This document shows, in pieces, positions 7,098 to 14,787 of a stretch of 44,735 nt of DNA. The notes under the pieces are model-generated. The model did no database searches, was not told the DNA's origin, and saw only the letters and a list, made by a program, of their open reading frames with translations. The first letter of the stretch is position 1; each line of letters begins with the position of its first letter. A program made the translations under genes and the position numbers. The stretch is from Roseburia sp. AF12-17LB (GTDB lineage Bacteria > Bacillota > Clostridia > Lachnospirales > Lachnospiraceae). The stretch covers positions 210,258 to 254,992 of the forward strand of contig NZ_QUHR01000004.1 of the NCBI RefSeq assembly GCF_003479605.1. The letters are read 5' to 3'.

Positions 7098-7322
7098 ATG
7101 GAAATAAAAAGTATTTTAATCAAAGATACAACCAGGGAAGAGCGGATTCGTATCGTGCAGGAGGGCCTGAACCAGTGCGGAGGAGCCTGTGATTTTTGCA
7201 ATGGCTGCGATAATTTAGGTGGCGGTTCCATGGATGCATTTTATGAGCCATATATCAACGGCGTAAAGGAGTTGCGGGAAATCAATGAGGAATACCGGAG
7301 CAATTCCGGCACCGTCAGGTAG
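7098..7322 (+). CDS. Cys-rich small protein, member 1 of a pair (74 aa)
   Basis: GAGAGG lies upstream of ATG 7098. The protein has an N-terminal stretch with TTREERIRIVQEGL, a compact cysteine cluster CGGACDFCNGC and a conserved-looking tail YEPYINGVKELREINEEYR. The four cysteines could bind an iron-sulfur cluster or zinc. The gene at 7331-7525 encodes a related protein with the same order of parts, 8 bp downstream, so the pair arose by duplication and is co-transcribed. Function unknown. Confidence 0.65.
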   Translation: MEIKSILIKDTTREERIRIVQEGLNQCGGACDFCNGCDNLGGGSMDAFYEPYINGVKELREINEEYRSNSGTVR

Positions 7323-7330
7323 GTGGCAAT

Positions 7331-7525
7331 ATGAGAGCGCCGGAAATAGAGACCTCTACTGAAGCGGAAAGAAGACAGTATATCAAAAATGCTTTTCCAT
7401 GTATTGCAGACTGCGAGATGTGCGGACTTTGCACGGTATTTTGTGGAAAAGACCCGGAACTTGCCTATGCAGATTATATCAGTGGAAAGCGAAGCTATTT
7501 AGAGGTATCCCAGGAATATCGATAA
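7331..7525 (+). CDS. Cys-rich small protein, member 2 of a pair (64 aa)
   Basis: ATG 7331 follows AGGTGG. The sequence parallels its neighbour: TEAERRQYIKNAF, then CIADCEMCGLCTVFC with five cysteines, then YADYISGKRSYLEVSQEYR. The extra cysteine and spacing resemble part of a ferredoxin-type cluster site, though a single protein of 64 residues with one such motif would need a partner. The likely reading is a metal- or cluster-binding miniprotein; no known family recognised. Confidence 0.65.
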   Translation: MRAPEIETSTEAERRQYIKNAFPCIADCEMCGLCTVFCGKDPELAYADYISGKRSYLEVSQEYR

Positions 7526-7611
7526 AAGAAACGTGGAGAAATAAAAGGGTAAAATGACGGGATAAAAGAAAAGGCAAAAAAATAAAGCCAGAATCAGGGG
7601 ATGAACTTTAT

Positions 7612-7719
7612 ATGACACATGAAGAATTTGAACAGGCAGCGTAATACTGGAACCGCAAAGAGCAGACGGCAATGCCAAAGGAGGCTTTGCAGCAGGCAGA
7701 CGTATTTATTTTAAATTAG
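7612..7719 (+). pseudogene. N-terminal remnant of a pyridoxamine 5'-phosphate oxidase-like flavoprotein
   Basis: ATG 7612 opens MTHEEFEQAA, stops at TAA, and continues in the same frame YWNRKEQTAMPKEALQQA to a stop at 7717. This matches the usual N-terminus of small FMN-binding split-barrel proteins of Clostridia (pattern EEFEKAxxYWxxKD). The barrel itself is gone. Both an internal stop and a 3' deletion mark it as dead. Identification rests on only ~30 residues. Confidence 0.5.
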
Positions 7720-7790
7720 CAGCGAACAAAATTGTGGCTTGAAAGTCTGCATTTTGCTCAATGAGTAGTTTCAGATATTGGAGATAAATT

Positions 7791-8201
7791 ATGGTTAGGA
7801 AAATAGTAAAAGGAACACACATTTTTTCAGAGAAAGCAATACCGGCAACGCCTGCAGATAAGCAGGTAATAACAGACCTTTTGGATACCCTTCGGGCGAA
7901 CCGGGAAACCTGCGTTGGAATGGCAGCAAATATGATTGGCATAAACAAAGCGATTATTGTAGTGGCAGCAGGCCCATTTCAATTTGCAATGGTGAATCCG
8001 GTGATTACGAAGAAGTCAGGCGGCTACAGTACAGAGGAAAGCTGTCTTTCGCTGGATGGAGCCAAAGCCTGCACAAGATACCAGGAGATAGAGGTGGATT
8101 ATCTGAATGGTGATTTTAAACCACAACATGGAAAATATTTCGGCTTTACCGCGCAGGTTATCCAGCATGAGATCGACCACTGCAATGGAGTGGTAATATA
8201 A
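7791..8201 (+). CDS. peptide deformylase-family protein
   Basis: A 136-residue protein with the three deformylase motifs in order: CVGMAANMIG (motif 1, normally GxGxAAxQ), EESCLSL (motif 2, EGCLS-like, with the metal-ligand Cys) and QHEIDHCNG (motif 3, HExDH). The metal ligands Cys and two His and the catalytic Glu are all present. Motif 1 has Met where the conserved Gln should be. It is shorter than housekeeping deformylase (~150-180), so this is probably the divergent paralogue group seen in Clostridia rather than the essential enzyme that removes formyl groups from new proteins. No strong ribosome site: GGAGATAAATT precedes ATG. Confidence 0.8.
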   Translation: MVRKIVKGTHIFSEKAIPATPADKQVITDLLDTLRANRETCVGMAANMIGINKAIIVVAAGPFQFAMVNPVITKKSGGYSTEESCLSLDGAKACTRYQEIEVDYLNGDFKPQHGKYFGFTAQVIQHEIDHCNGVVI

Positions 8202-8250
8202 TGAGCAGAGAATGTTAATTATGAGTAAATTTTGCTCATGATATATATTG

Positions 8251-8287
8251 AAAAAATAAAAGGAACCTGCATAAAAACAGATTCCTT
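8251..8287 (-). terminator. terminator of the toxin-antitoxin operon
   Basis: On the minus strand AAGGAATCTG (8287-8278) pairs with CAGGTTCCTT (8269-8260), one G-T pair, followed by a T-rich tail TTATTTTTT. It overlaps the stop codon of the toxin gene. Confidence 0.75.
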
Positions 8288-8618
8288 AAACGAGGTGAAA
8301 TCCCTGTCGAAGAATGGAAGTCCAGTTACTTTTCTGATAGAGAAAACGGACGATGATTACAGTCTGTTTTTCTTTATCAATCGTATAAAAGGCAAGGTAA
8401 TTATTAATTTTCACAAAACGAATGCCCCAGCTTGCCAGTATTGGATCGTCTGCCGGATGAAACTTCTGTGGCAGGTCGGCTAATGAGTCTATCCACTCGG
8501 TCGCAGCATCTAACAGATTATCTGCAACATCAGGATTTTTGAGGGTAAATTCAATGTAATCCGCAGCACGCATAATATCGTGTTCTGCGGTGGAAGTGAT
8601 ATAAACCTGATAGCTCAT
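8286..8618 (-). CDS. RelE/ParE-family toxin
   Basis: A 110-residue basic protein with the RelE/ParE fold pattern: YQVYITSTAEHDIMRAADYI at the start, then a central helix, WGIRFVKINNYLAFYTID and a final strand VIIVRFLYQKSNW. These toxins either cut mRNA on the ribosome or poison gyrase; the sequence does not settle which. Its ATG overlaps the antitoxin stop by 4 bp, the normal antitoxin-first arrangement. A minus-strand terminator ends the operon. Confidence 0.85.
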   Translation of the reverse strand: MSYQVYITSTAEHDIMRAADYIEFTLKNPDVADNLLDAATEWIDSLADLPQKFHPADDPILASWGIRFVKINNYLAFYTIDKEKQTVIIVRFLYQKSNWTSILRQGFHLV

Positions 8619-8878
8619 CGACTGCGGTGGCTCCTGATATCAGCCATAGCTTCGGAAAATAGTCTGGTATTGCCTGTGGCAATATCGTCCATTCCTTCCT
8701 TAATCTGACTGTAAAGTTCAAAGCGGCTGGTCAGTTCTTCGTAGGATTCAATGCTCATAACAGCAAGATCACCTTTTCCATTCTTCGTAATGAAAACTGG
8801 TTCAGGATAATTATGACAAAATGTAGAAATTTCATTGTAATTATTCCTTAAATCAGCACTTGATTTAATTGTTGGCAT
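8615..8878 (-). CDS. Phd/YefM-family antitoxin
   Basis: Start placed at the internal ATG (8878), giving 87 residues beginning MPTIKSSADLRNNYNEIS, the usual N-terminus of Phd/YefM DNA-binding antitoxins; the longer frame to 8947 would run over the promoter. The conserved VFITKNGKGDLAVMSIESYE segment is present. The N-terminal part binds operator DNA and the C-terminal tail neutralises the toxin encoded next. A weak ribosome site (AGGGCGG) precedes the start. Confidence 0.85.
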   Translation of the reverse strand: MPTIKSSADLRNNYNEISTFCHNYPEPVFITKNGKGDLAVMSIESYEELTSRFELYSQIKEGMDDIATGNTRLFSEAMADIRSHRSR

Positions 8879-8905
8879 AAAAACACCGCCCTGTTTGATA
8901 ACAAA

Positions 8906-8934
8906 ATTATACAAAAATTTGGCTATATGGTTAA
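8906..8934 (-). promoter_or_regulatory. promoter of the toxin-antitoxin operon
   Basis: On the minus strand a perfect -10 TATAAT (8911-8906) is preceded at 17 bp by TTAACC (8934-8929), a fair -35. It lies about 30 bp before the antitoxin start. Confidence 0.6.
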
Positions 8935-9142
8935 TGGACATCTCCATAATAGTAGTTAAATAAATATAAAAACTGCCGGTAGCAGGTTAGAGATGCTTAA
9001 TATATTCCTTTGGAGTAAGCGCACATAGATGAAGAGAAATATGAAAAGCAGAATCATAAATCAAAAAGGAAAGTATCTTTTCTAAAAACAAGGAATGTTA
9101 TACAATATATCTGTTAAGATAAAAATATGCGGAGGATGTCCA

Positions 9143-9526
9143 ATGTATACAACATACAAAGAGTACTTAAAACAGGAGACGTCACTGCCCTTTGAAGAAG
9201 CCATGCAGATCTGGAACCAGATTGCAGAGCAGGGGGAAGCGGATGCAGCCTGCAGGGAACTCATAGACCGTTTTTTGAAATGTGCAGTAGACTATGTGCG
9301 AATCAGAAACGGATGGAACCAGAAATCGCTGGCAGAGAAAGGACAGGCAGATGCGGAGCGCACCCGCTGTCATAATCTTGTGATCAGTGCGAAAAACAAA
9401 CTGTCCGTCTATATGTATGAGCATAAGCTGGGCAATGACTGGGATGATTGGTTAGGGGAAGAGCGAAAACGAATCGGAGACTTCGCATGTTATGTGGTAC
9501 TGCTTCAGGGACTGGAAGCAAGATAG
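9143..9526 (+). CDS. conserved hypothetical protein, possibly DUF3232-like
   Basis: Start at ATG 9143 with GGAGG seven bases before; the upstream ATG 9095 has no ribosome site. The 127-residue soluble, probably helical protein contains [21 protein letters not shown] and a tail [18 protein letters not shown], features I associate with DUF3232-type proteins of Clostridia; I am not certain of the family. It ends 34 bp before cobQ on the same strand and could be the first gene of the cobalamin transcript. No link with B12 chemistry is visible in its sequence. Confidence 0.65.
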   Translation: MYTTYKEYLKQETSLPFEEAMQIWNQIAEQGEADAACRELIDRFLKCAVDYVRIRNGWNQKSLAEKGQADAERTRCHNLVISAKNKLSVYMYEHKLGNDWDDWLGEERKRIGDFACYVVLLQGLEAR

Positions 9527-9560
9527 TATAGAAAACAAAAGAAATCGAGGAACTTATCAC

Positions 9561-11120
9561 ATGGCAAAAGTGATTATGATACAGGGAACAATGTCGAATG
9601 CCGGAAAAAGCCTGATTACAGCAGGCTTATGTCGTATCTTTCATCAGGATGGATACCGCGTGGCGCCTTTTAAGTCGCAGAATATGGCATTGAATTCCTA
9701 TATTACAACAGAAGGGCTTGAAATGGGACGGGCACAGGTTATGCAGGCGGAGGCAGCAGGAATCGAGCCGCAGGTCTGTATGAACCCGATTCTTTTAAAG
9801 CCTACAAATGATATTGGCTCCCAGGTGATTGTCAACGGTACGGTCATTGGTAATATGCCGGCACGGGAATATTTTAACTATAAGAAAAAGCTTATCCCGG
9901 ATATTTTAAAGGCATTTCACAAACTGGAAGAGCAGGCGGATATTATTGTAATAGAAGGAGCCGGAAGTCCGGCAGAAATTAATCTCAAGGAAAATGACAT
10001 TGTAAATATGGGCATGGCGGAGATGGTAAATGCACCGGTTCTTCTGGCAGGAGATATTGACCGGGGTGGTGTGTTTGCACAGCTTTTAGGAACGCTGATG
10101 CTTTTAGAAGAGCAGGAAAAATCCCGTGTAAAAGGTTTAATCATCAACAAATTCCGCGGAGATGTATCCATATTGGAACCGGGCATTCAGATGTTAGAGG
10201 AAAAAGGCGGCATTCCGGTCTGCGGAGTGGTGCCTTATATGAAGGTACAGCTTGAGGATGAAGACAGCCTGACCGGAAAATTCAAGCATCGGAAAGAGGC
10301 GTTGATAGACCTGGCAGTTATCCGTTATCCGAGAATATCTAATTTTACGGATTTTGATGTTTTCGAGCATATGGAAGGCGTATCGGTGCGCTATGTGACT
10401 TCGGTGCAGGAAATCCATCATCCGGATGCCATTATTCTGCCGGGCAGTAAGAATACAATGGGTGACCTGAAATGGATGCGCGAAAATGGCATGGAAGCTA
10501 TGATAAAGAAACTCTCCGCAGAAACTTCGGTTATTGGAATCTGCGGCGGTTACCAGATGTTAGGAGAAAGCCTCGAAGACCCCTATTCGGTAGAGGAAGG
10601 CGGCAGCTTACGGGGCATGGAGCTGTTGCCGCTTAAGACGGTGATGAGCCGGGAAAAGGTACGCCGTCAGGTAACGGGAACCATAGACTTTCTCACCGGT
10701 ATGTTAGCTTCCCTTTCCGGCAAAGAATACAAGGGCTACGAGATTCATATGGGACATACCGGCGGAACACAGAAGACAGAGCAGATACAGGAACCAAAGC
10801 AGACACAGGCTCAAGCCCAAGCTCATGCGCATGCACAGGAGGAATCCTGTATACAGGATGCAGTCGTTGTGCAGAAGGGAAATGTCTACGGAACGTATGT
10901 CCACGGCATTTTTGATGAAGGAGATATCGCATCTACTTTTATCCGGGCATTAGCGGAGAAAAAGGGAGTGCATTATGAAGATAATCAGGGCATGAATTAT
11001 CAGCAGTATAAGGAGAGCCAGTACGATTTGCTGGCGGATACACTGCGGAAATATCTTGATATGGAAGCGGTTTATGGAATGCTGCAGGAGGCAGAATATG
11101 ACAAAAGCAGAATTGGATAG
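9561..11120 (+). CDS. cobQ: adenosylcobyric acid synthase (CobQ/CbiP)
   Basis: This enzyme amidates four side chains (b, d, e, g) of adenosylcobyrinic acid a,c-diamide using glutamine and ATP. Start at ATG 9561; the longer frame to 9492 overlaps the previous gene. The 519-residue protein has the N-terminal nucleotide-binding domain (GTMSNAGKS, 9-17) and a C-terminal class I glutamine amidotransferase domain with catalytic Cys328 (GICGGYQML) and His448 (YVHGIFD). Residues ~400-428 are a low-complexity Gln/Ala/His insert ([11 protein letters not shown]) between these two residues, absent from typical members. First gene of the biosynthetic cluster; its end overlaps cobT by 23 bp. Confidence 0.95.
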   Translation: MAKVIMIQGTMSNAGKSLITAGLCRIFHQDGYRVAPFKSQNMALNSYITTEGLEMGRAQVMQAEAAGIEPQVCMNPILLKPTNDIGSQVIVNGTVIGNMPAREYFNYKKKLIPDILKAFHKLEEQADIIVIEGAGSPAEINLKENDIVNMGMAEMVNAPVLLAGDIDRGGVFAQLLGTLMLLEEQEKSRVKGLIINKFRGDVSILEPGIQMLEEKGGIPVCGVVPYMKVQLEDEDSLTGKFKHRKEALIDLAVIRYPRISNFTDFDVFEHMEGVSVRYVTSVQEIHHPDAIILPGSKNTMGDLKWMRENGMEAMIKKLSAETSVIGICGGYQMLGESLEDPYSVEEGGSLRGMELLPLKTVMSREKVRRQVTGTIDFLTGMLASLSGKEYKGYEIHMGHTGGTQKTEQIQEPKQTQAQAQAHAHAQEESCIQDAVVVQKGNVYGTYVHGIFDEGDIASTFIRALAEKKGVHYEDNQGMNYQQYKESQYDLLADTLRKYLDMEAVYGMLQEAEYDKSRIG

Positions 11121-12162
11121 CATAAAGATTTTGCCTTTAGATGACAGTTGGTATCGCAGGGTAAAAGAGAAGCTGGATGGAATCGCCAAACCCCTGGATG
11201 GACTTGGAAAGTTTGAACATCTGATTGCACAGATTGGAGCCATAGAGAAGACAACCAGAATATCCATTCAGAAAAAAGCAGTTCTTGTTATGTGTGCAGA
11301 CAATGGCGTGGTGGAAGAGCGGGTCAGCCAGAGTGGAAAAGAAGTAACCTTTGCAGTGGCAAAAGCCATGGGAGTAAATAATTCTTCTGTAGGAAAGATG
11401 GCAGCAGTGGCAGGCGTGGATGTAATTCCGGTGGACATTGGAATTGATACAGACGAAGTGATTCCCGGAGTATTGCCACGAAAAGTTGCAAAGGGAACGA
11501 AAAACTTTGCCAAGGAACCTGCAATGACAGAAGAAGAGGTCTTAAAGGCAATAGAAACCGGAGTACAACTGGTGCAGCAATGCCACAGAGAAGGGTATGA
11601 GATACTTGCCACAGGAGAGATGGGAATCGGAAATACAACCACAAGTACAGCCGTTGCAGCAGCACTTTTGGATTTAGAGGTAGAGCAGGTGACCGGCAAG
11701 GGCGCCGGATTAACGGATGAAGCATTAAAAAGAAAATGCAGGGTAATTGAAGAAGCGATAGAAAAATATTCCCTTCGTGATGCGGATGCATTTACCATAT
11801 TAAAGACGGTAGGTGGACTGGACATAGCCGGATTGACAGGCGTATTTATCGGAGCAGCAATCGAGCAGATGCCGGTTGTCATCGATGGAGTCATCAGTGC
11901 CGTTGCAGCGCTTTTGTCAGAGACCCTTTGCAAGGGTGCCGTAAATTATATGATACCATCCCATAAGAGCCGGGAACTGGCAGAGACAGCGATTATGAAA
12001 AAGCTGCATTTGGATCCGGTACTGGATGCGGATATGGCACTGGGTGAGGGAACCGGTGCAGTGATGATGATGTCCCTGTTGGATGTGGCACTGGGCGTGT
12101 ATTTGCAGGGAGCATCCTTTGCAAATTTTGAGATAGAACAGTACAAGAGGTATGAAGAATGA
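11098..12162 (+). CDS. cobT: nicotinate-nucleotide:dimethylbenzimidazole phosphoribosyltransferase (CobT)
   Basis: CobT makes alpha-ribazole phosphate (or an analogue from another base) from nicotinate mononucleotide, supplying the lower ligand of cobalamin. Start set at ATG 11098 with AGGAGG upstream, inside the end of cobQ. The 354-residue protein shows [21 protein letters not shown] and the C-terminal [18 protein letters not shown] segment with the catalytic glutamate. Length is normal. It overlaps cobU by 4 bp (ATGA), so translation is coupled. No gene for dimethylbenzimidazole synthesis is present here, so the actual lower base is not known. Confidence 0.95.
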   Translation: MTKAELDSIKILPLDDSWYRRVKEKLDGIAKPLDGLGKFEHLIAQIGAIEKTTRISIQKKAVLVMCADNGVVEERVSQSGKEVTFAVAKAMGVNNSSVGKMAAVAGVDVIPVDIGIDTDEVIPGVLPRKVAKGTKNFAKEPAMTEEEVLKAIETGVQLVQQCHREGYEILATGEMGIGNTTTSTAVAAALLDLEVEQVTGKGAGLTDEALKRKCRVIEEAIEKYSLRDADAFTILKTVGGLDIAGLTGVFIGAAIEQMPVVIDGVISAVAALLSETLCKGAVNYMIPSHKSRELAETAIMKKLHLDPVLDADMALGEGTGAVMMMSLLDVALGVYLQGASFANFEIEQYKRYEE

Positions 12163-12752
12163 TTGCATTGGTAATCGGTGGAAGCGGCAGCGGAAAATCC
12201 GCATATGCAGAACAAATGGCAGTGAAAGCCGCAGGCAACGGCAGCCTTTATTATGTAGCCACCATGCAGGTGTATGATGAAGAAGGAAAGAAAAAAGTAG
12301 AGCGTCACCAGAAAATGCGGGCAGGAAAAGGCTTTCTTACGATAGAGCAGCCGAGAAGACTTAAAGAGGCAGCAAAGAAAGTGGCAACCGAAAGAGTGCC
12401 AGCCGGAAAAGCTGCAGCAGGAGTTGGAAAAACAGTTTTATTGGAGTGTATGTCGAACCTCGTTGCCAACGAAATGTTTTCAGAAGAAAATCTGTCTGCT
12501 GTGATGGATAAAGAAAAAATAAGGCAGCTTTCGGGTGAAATTATAAACGGAGTAACGGCATTGCATGATTCCTGTGATATACTGATTATTGTCACGAATC
12601 AGATATTTGAAGACGGAATCCGTTATGATGCATCCACAATGGATTATATCCGGTTGTTAGGAGATGTAAACCGACAGATTGCAGAGCGGGCAGAGCAGGT
12701 CGTTGAAGTAGTAGCAGGAATTCCGATTTTCATAAAAAAGGATGGAATTTAA
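12159..12752 (+). CDS. cobU: adenosylcobinamide kinase / GMP transferase (CobU)
   Basis: CobU phosphorylates adenosylcobinamide and then transfers GMP to it, activating the corrin ring for addition of the lower ligand. The 197-residue protein has a P-loop GGSGSGKS (7-14), the RHQKMRAG motif whose His50 corresponds to the guanylylated histidine of the family, and a DxxNRQIAERAEQVVEVVAG C-terminal stretch. A short Ala/Gly/Val-rich insert sits around residues 80-92. It overlaps cobT by 4 bp and is followed closely by cobS. All key residues are present, in contrast to the second short CobU-like gene at 13676. Confidence 0.93.
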   Translation: MIALVIGGSGSGKSAYAEQMAVKAAGNGSLYYVATMQVYDEEGKKKVERHQKMRAGKGFLTIEQPRRLKEAAKKVATERVPAGKAAAGVGKTVLLECMSNLVANEMFSEENLSAVMDKEKIRQLSGEIINGVTALHDSCDILIIVTNQIFEDGIRYDASTMDYIRLLGDVNRQIAERAEQVVEVVAGIPIFIKKDGI

Positions 12753-12768
12753 GAAAGAAGAGGAATAC

Positions 12769-13551
12769 ATGAAAATTTTAAAAGGATTCGTCATTGCATT
12801 TTCCATATATTCAAAAATACCGGTGCCGCAGTTTGACTGGAAGAAAGAAGATATGCAGTATCACCTCTGCTTCTTCCCATTGATTGGTCTTATCATTGGA
12901 GTATTGGAAGCCGGCTGGTTCTTTTTGGGAAATGCAGCCGGGATAAGCCATCTTTGCAAAACCCTGATAGCGGTGGCAATTCCACTGCTTGTTACCGGTG
13001 GCTTTCATATGGATGGGTTTATGGATACCATGGATGCATTTCATTCCTATCAGGATAAGGAGAAGAAGCTGGCAATTTTAAAAGACCCTCATATTGGCGC
13101 ATTTTCCGTATTGATGCTGGTTTTATATTATCTTATTTATGGAGCAGCATATGCGGAGCTTACGGAATTGTCTGCAATTCTTGTAGTGGGAATTGGCTTT
13201 GCGTTATCACGAAGCTTAAGCGGAATTGGTGTGGTGAGCCTGAAGGCAGCAAAAAAGGATGGTATGCTTGCTTATTTTGCAGACAGCGCCCAGAAAAAAA
13301 GAGTGCTGGCAGTCCTCATCATAGAGGCAGTTGTCTACAGTGGATGTATGATTTATGTAAACCTGTGGGCAGGGCTTGCAGCAGTAGTTGTGGCATTGCT
13401 CTGTTATGGTTATTATAGCTGGAAAAGCCGGAAGGAATTTGGCGGAATCAATGGTGATACCGCAGGATATTTTGTGTCATTATGCGAAAATGCCATGGCA
13501 GTTGCAGTGGTAGTTGTTTTTCACTATACAGGAAATTGCTTTCCTGTATAG
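12769..13551 (+). CDS. cobS: adenosylcobinamide-GDP ribazoletransferase (CobS)
   Basis: CobS is the membrane enzyme that joins GDP-cobinamide with alpha-ribazole (phosphate). Start chosen at ATG 12769, with AGAGGA just before, rather than ATG 12742 inside cobU. The 260-residue protein begins with a short FSIYSKIPVPQFDW motif and contains the conserved GGFHMDGFMDTMDAFHSY signature with its acidic, metal-binding residues, plus a further conserved DGMLAYFAD-like stretch and about five to six hydrophobic spans. The stop codon lies within a perfect 13-bp-stem hairpin (13523-13552). Confidence 0.93.
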   Translation: MKILKGFVIAFSIYSKIPVPQFDWKKEDMQYHLCFFPLIGLIIGVLEAGWFFLGNAAGISHLCKTLIAVAIPLLVTGGFHMDGFMDTMDAFHSYQDKEKKLAILKDPHIGAFSVLMLVLYYLIYGAAYAELTELSAILVVGIGFALSRSLSGIGVVSLKAAKKDGMLAYFADSAQKKRVLAVLIIEAVVYSGCMIYVNLWAGLAAVVVALLCYGYYSWKSRKEFGGINGDTAGYFVSLCENAMAVAVVVVFHYTGNCFPV

Positions 13552-13552
13552 T
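13523..13552 (+). repeat. perfect hairpin spanning the cobS stop codon
   Basis: ACTATACAGGAAA (13523-13535) and TTTCCTGTATAGT (13540-13552) form an uninterrupted 13-bp stem with a TTGC loop. The following bases are A-rich, not T-rich, so it is not a standard plus-strand terminator. It could stabilise the upstream mRNA or slow decay from the 3' side. Confidence 0.7.
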
Positions 13553-13556
13553 AAAA

Positions 13557-13650
13557 AACGCTCCGCGAGTATGCGCACTGCGGCGTATAAGGTAGATGCC
13601 GCAAGCAACCGCCGCAGGCGCGAGAATGTGCCGTGGCACATTCTTTGTTT
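13557..13650 (+). repeat. GC-rich intergenic hairpin element ending in a terminator-like stem
   Basis: Two hairpins stand out in a GC-rich island. The first pairs CTGCGGCG (13578-13585) with CGCCGCAG (13610-13617), extendable by GCGC on either side with a bulge. The second pairs AGAATGTGC (13623-13631) with GCACATTCT (13636-13644), loop CGTG, followed by TTGTTTT. It separates cobS from the next cob gene. The look is that of a dispersed intergenic repeat; the second hairpin could act as a partial terminator inside the operon. Confidence 0.6.
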
Positions 13651-13675
13651 TATAGCAGGCTAGAAAGGAAAAATC

Positions 13676-14080
13676 ATGGAATTATTTTTGGGCGGATGTT
13701 ACCAGGGAAAAAAGGAATATGTGTTAAAGCTTCACCCGGAATGTAAAGGTCAGGTGATAGAGGGCGAAAACCTTCCTGCAGACTGGGATGGAATGATAAA
13801 AGAACTGCAGGAATTTGAGAATCCGGTCATCAACCATTTACACCTGTGGATTCGGAAATGTCTTGAGCAGCAGACAGATGTGGAGCTGTTGGCTGATAAA
13901 CTGCTGGAAACATATCCGGGACTTATTTTCATCTGTGATGAGATTGGAAACGGAATTGTACCGATGGATGCTCTGGAACGGGATTACAGGGAGCAGACCG
14001 GAAGACTACAGATCCGGATTGCCGAAAAGGCAGAAAGGGTAGAACGCATTGTATGTGGAATCAGCCAGAGATTAAAATAA
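13676..14080 (+). CDS. short CobU-like protein
   Basis: A 134-residue protein related to CobU: a glycine-rich N-terminal GGCYQGKKEY in place of the P-loop GGSGSGKS, and a C-terminal DEIGNGIVPMDALERDYREQTGRLQ matching the conserved CobU end. The middle, including the RHQ motif with the histidine that carries GMP, is missing. It may bind a nucleotide or corrinoid without the transferase step. Genes of this kind occur in cobalamin clusters of Lachnospiraceae beside a full cobU. Start ATG 13676 has AGAAAGGAA upstream. It overlaps cobC by 28 bp. Confidence 0.75.
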   Translation: MELFLGGCYQGKKEYVLKLHPECKGQVIEGENLPADWDGMIKELQEFENPVINHLHLWIRKCLEQQTDVELLADKLLETYPGLIFICDEIGNGIVPMDALERDYREQTGRLQIRIAEKAERVERIVCGISQRLK

Positions 14081-14787
14081 ATTTATTGCTTATCCGTCAT
14101 GGAAAGACCCCGTCAAATCGGGAACACCGGTATTTGGGTGTAACAGAAGAAGCTTTATCCGGGGAAGGTAGAAAGCAGTTAGAGATTCTTGCAGAAAAAG
14201 ACATTTTAAAAAAAACATGGCTGCTTTTCATCAGTCCGATGCTGCGCTGTCAGGAGAGTGCTGGTATACTTTTTCCGGGAAAGAAAGCTTATCCGATAGA
14301 AGAATGGCGGGAGATGAATTTTGGCGCATATGAGGGAAAAAATTACGAAGATTTGAAAAATAATGCCTATTATCAGAAATGGATTGACAGCAATGGCACA
14401 CTGCCTTTTCCGGAAGGCGAGAGCCAGCAGGAATATATAAAACGCTGCCATAGAGGACTTCTTACTGCAACAAAAATCATAGAGGAAAAGATTGCCAGAG
14501 AAGTAGCAGATACTGCAAAGACGTCATCAGCGAATGAGATAACAGAACTCCGGGAGCCTGAAAAACTGATAGCAGAAAGTCAAATGACAGAAAATCCGAT
14601 AACAGAAAGTCAGCCCCGGAACGTGACAGCGGTTGTACACGGCGGCACAATTATGGCACTGCTTCACATTCTTGCAGGAGGAAATTATTTTGATTATCAG
14701 GTGAAAAATGGAGGCGGCTACTGCTGTAAGCTCAGACTTTGCGGAGAAGAATGGAAATTAGATTCCCTTGAGGAGATTACAATATGA
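14053..14787 (+). CDS. cobC: histidine phosphatase, probable alpha-ribazole phosphatase (CobC)
   Basis: A phosphoglycerate-mutase-type phosphatase of 244 residues with the phosphohistidine motif RHGKT (His16) and the second histidine in VVHGGT (His196). By position in the cluster it should remove phosphate from alpha-ribazole phosphate or cobalamin 5'-phosphate. Family members are usually ~200 residues; the extra length is an insert at ~152-188 made of short repeats (TEL, ITESQ, AESQMTENPITESQ). The start ATG 14053 has no clear ribosome site and relies on coupling with the upstream gene. It overlaps cbiB by 4 bp. Confidence 0.85.
   Translation: MWNQPEIKINLLLIRHGKTPSNREHRYLGVTEEALSGEGRKQLEILAEKDILKKTWLLFISPMLRCQESAGILFPGKKAYPIEEWREMNFGAYEGKNYEDLKNNAYYQKWIDSNGTLPFPEGESQQEYIKRCHRGLLTATKIIEEKIAREVADTAKTSSANEITELREPEKLIAESQMTENPITESQPRNVTAVVHGGTIMALLHILAGGNYFDYQVKNGGGYCCKLRLCGEEWKLDSLEEITI

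Noticed and set aside
10780..10850. CRISPR-like or satellite repeat in cobQ
   Set aside because: The short repeats are in frame, imperfect, and have no spacers; they encode a Gln/Ala/His insert.
11268..11933. 221-codon open frame on the minus strand within cobT
   Set aside because: Lies wholly inside a well-supported gene; composition rich in Ser, Thr, Ala and Pro as expected from antisense of an AT-poor coding frame; no ribosome site or known motif.
13523..13552. Terminator at the end of cobS
   Set aside because: Perfect stem but followed by A rather than T on the plus strand, and no T-run on the minus strand; listed as a hairpin instead.
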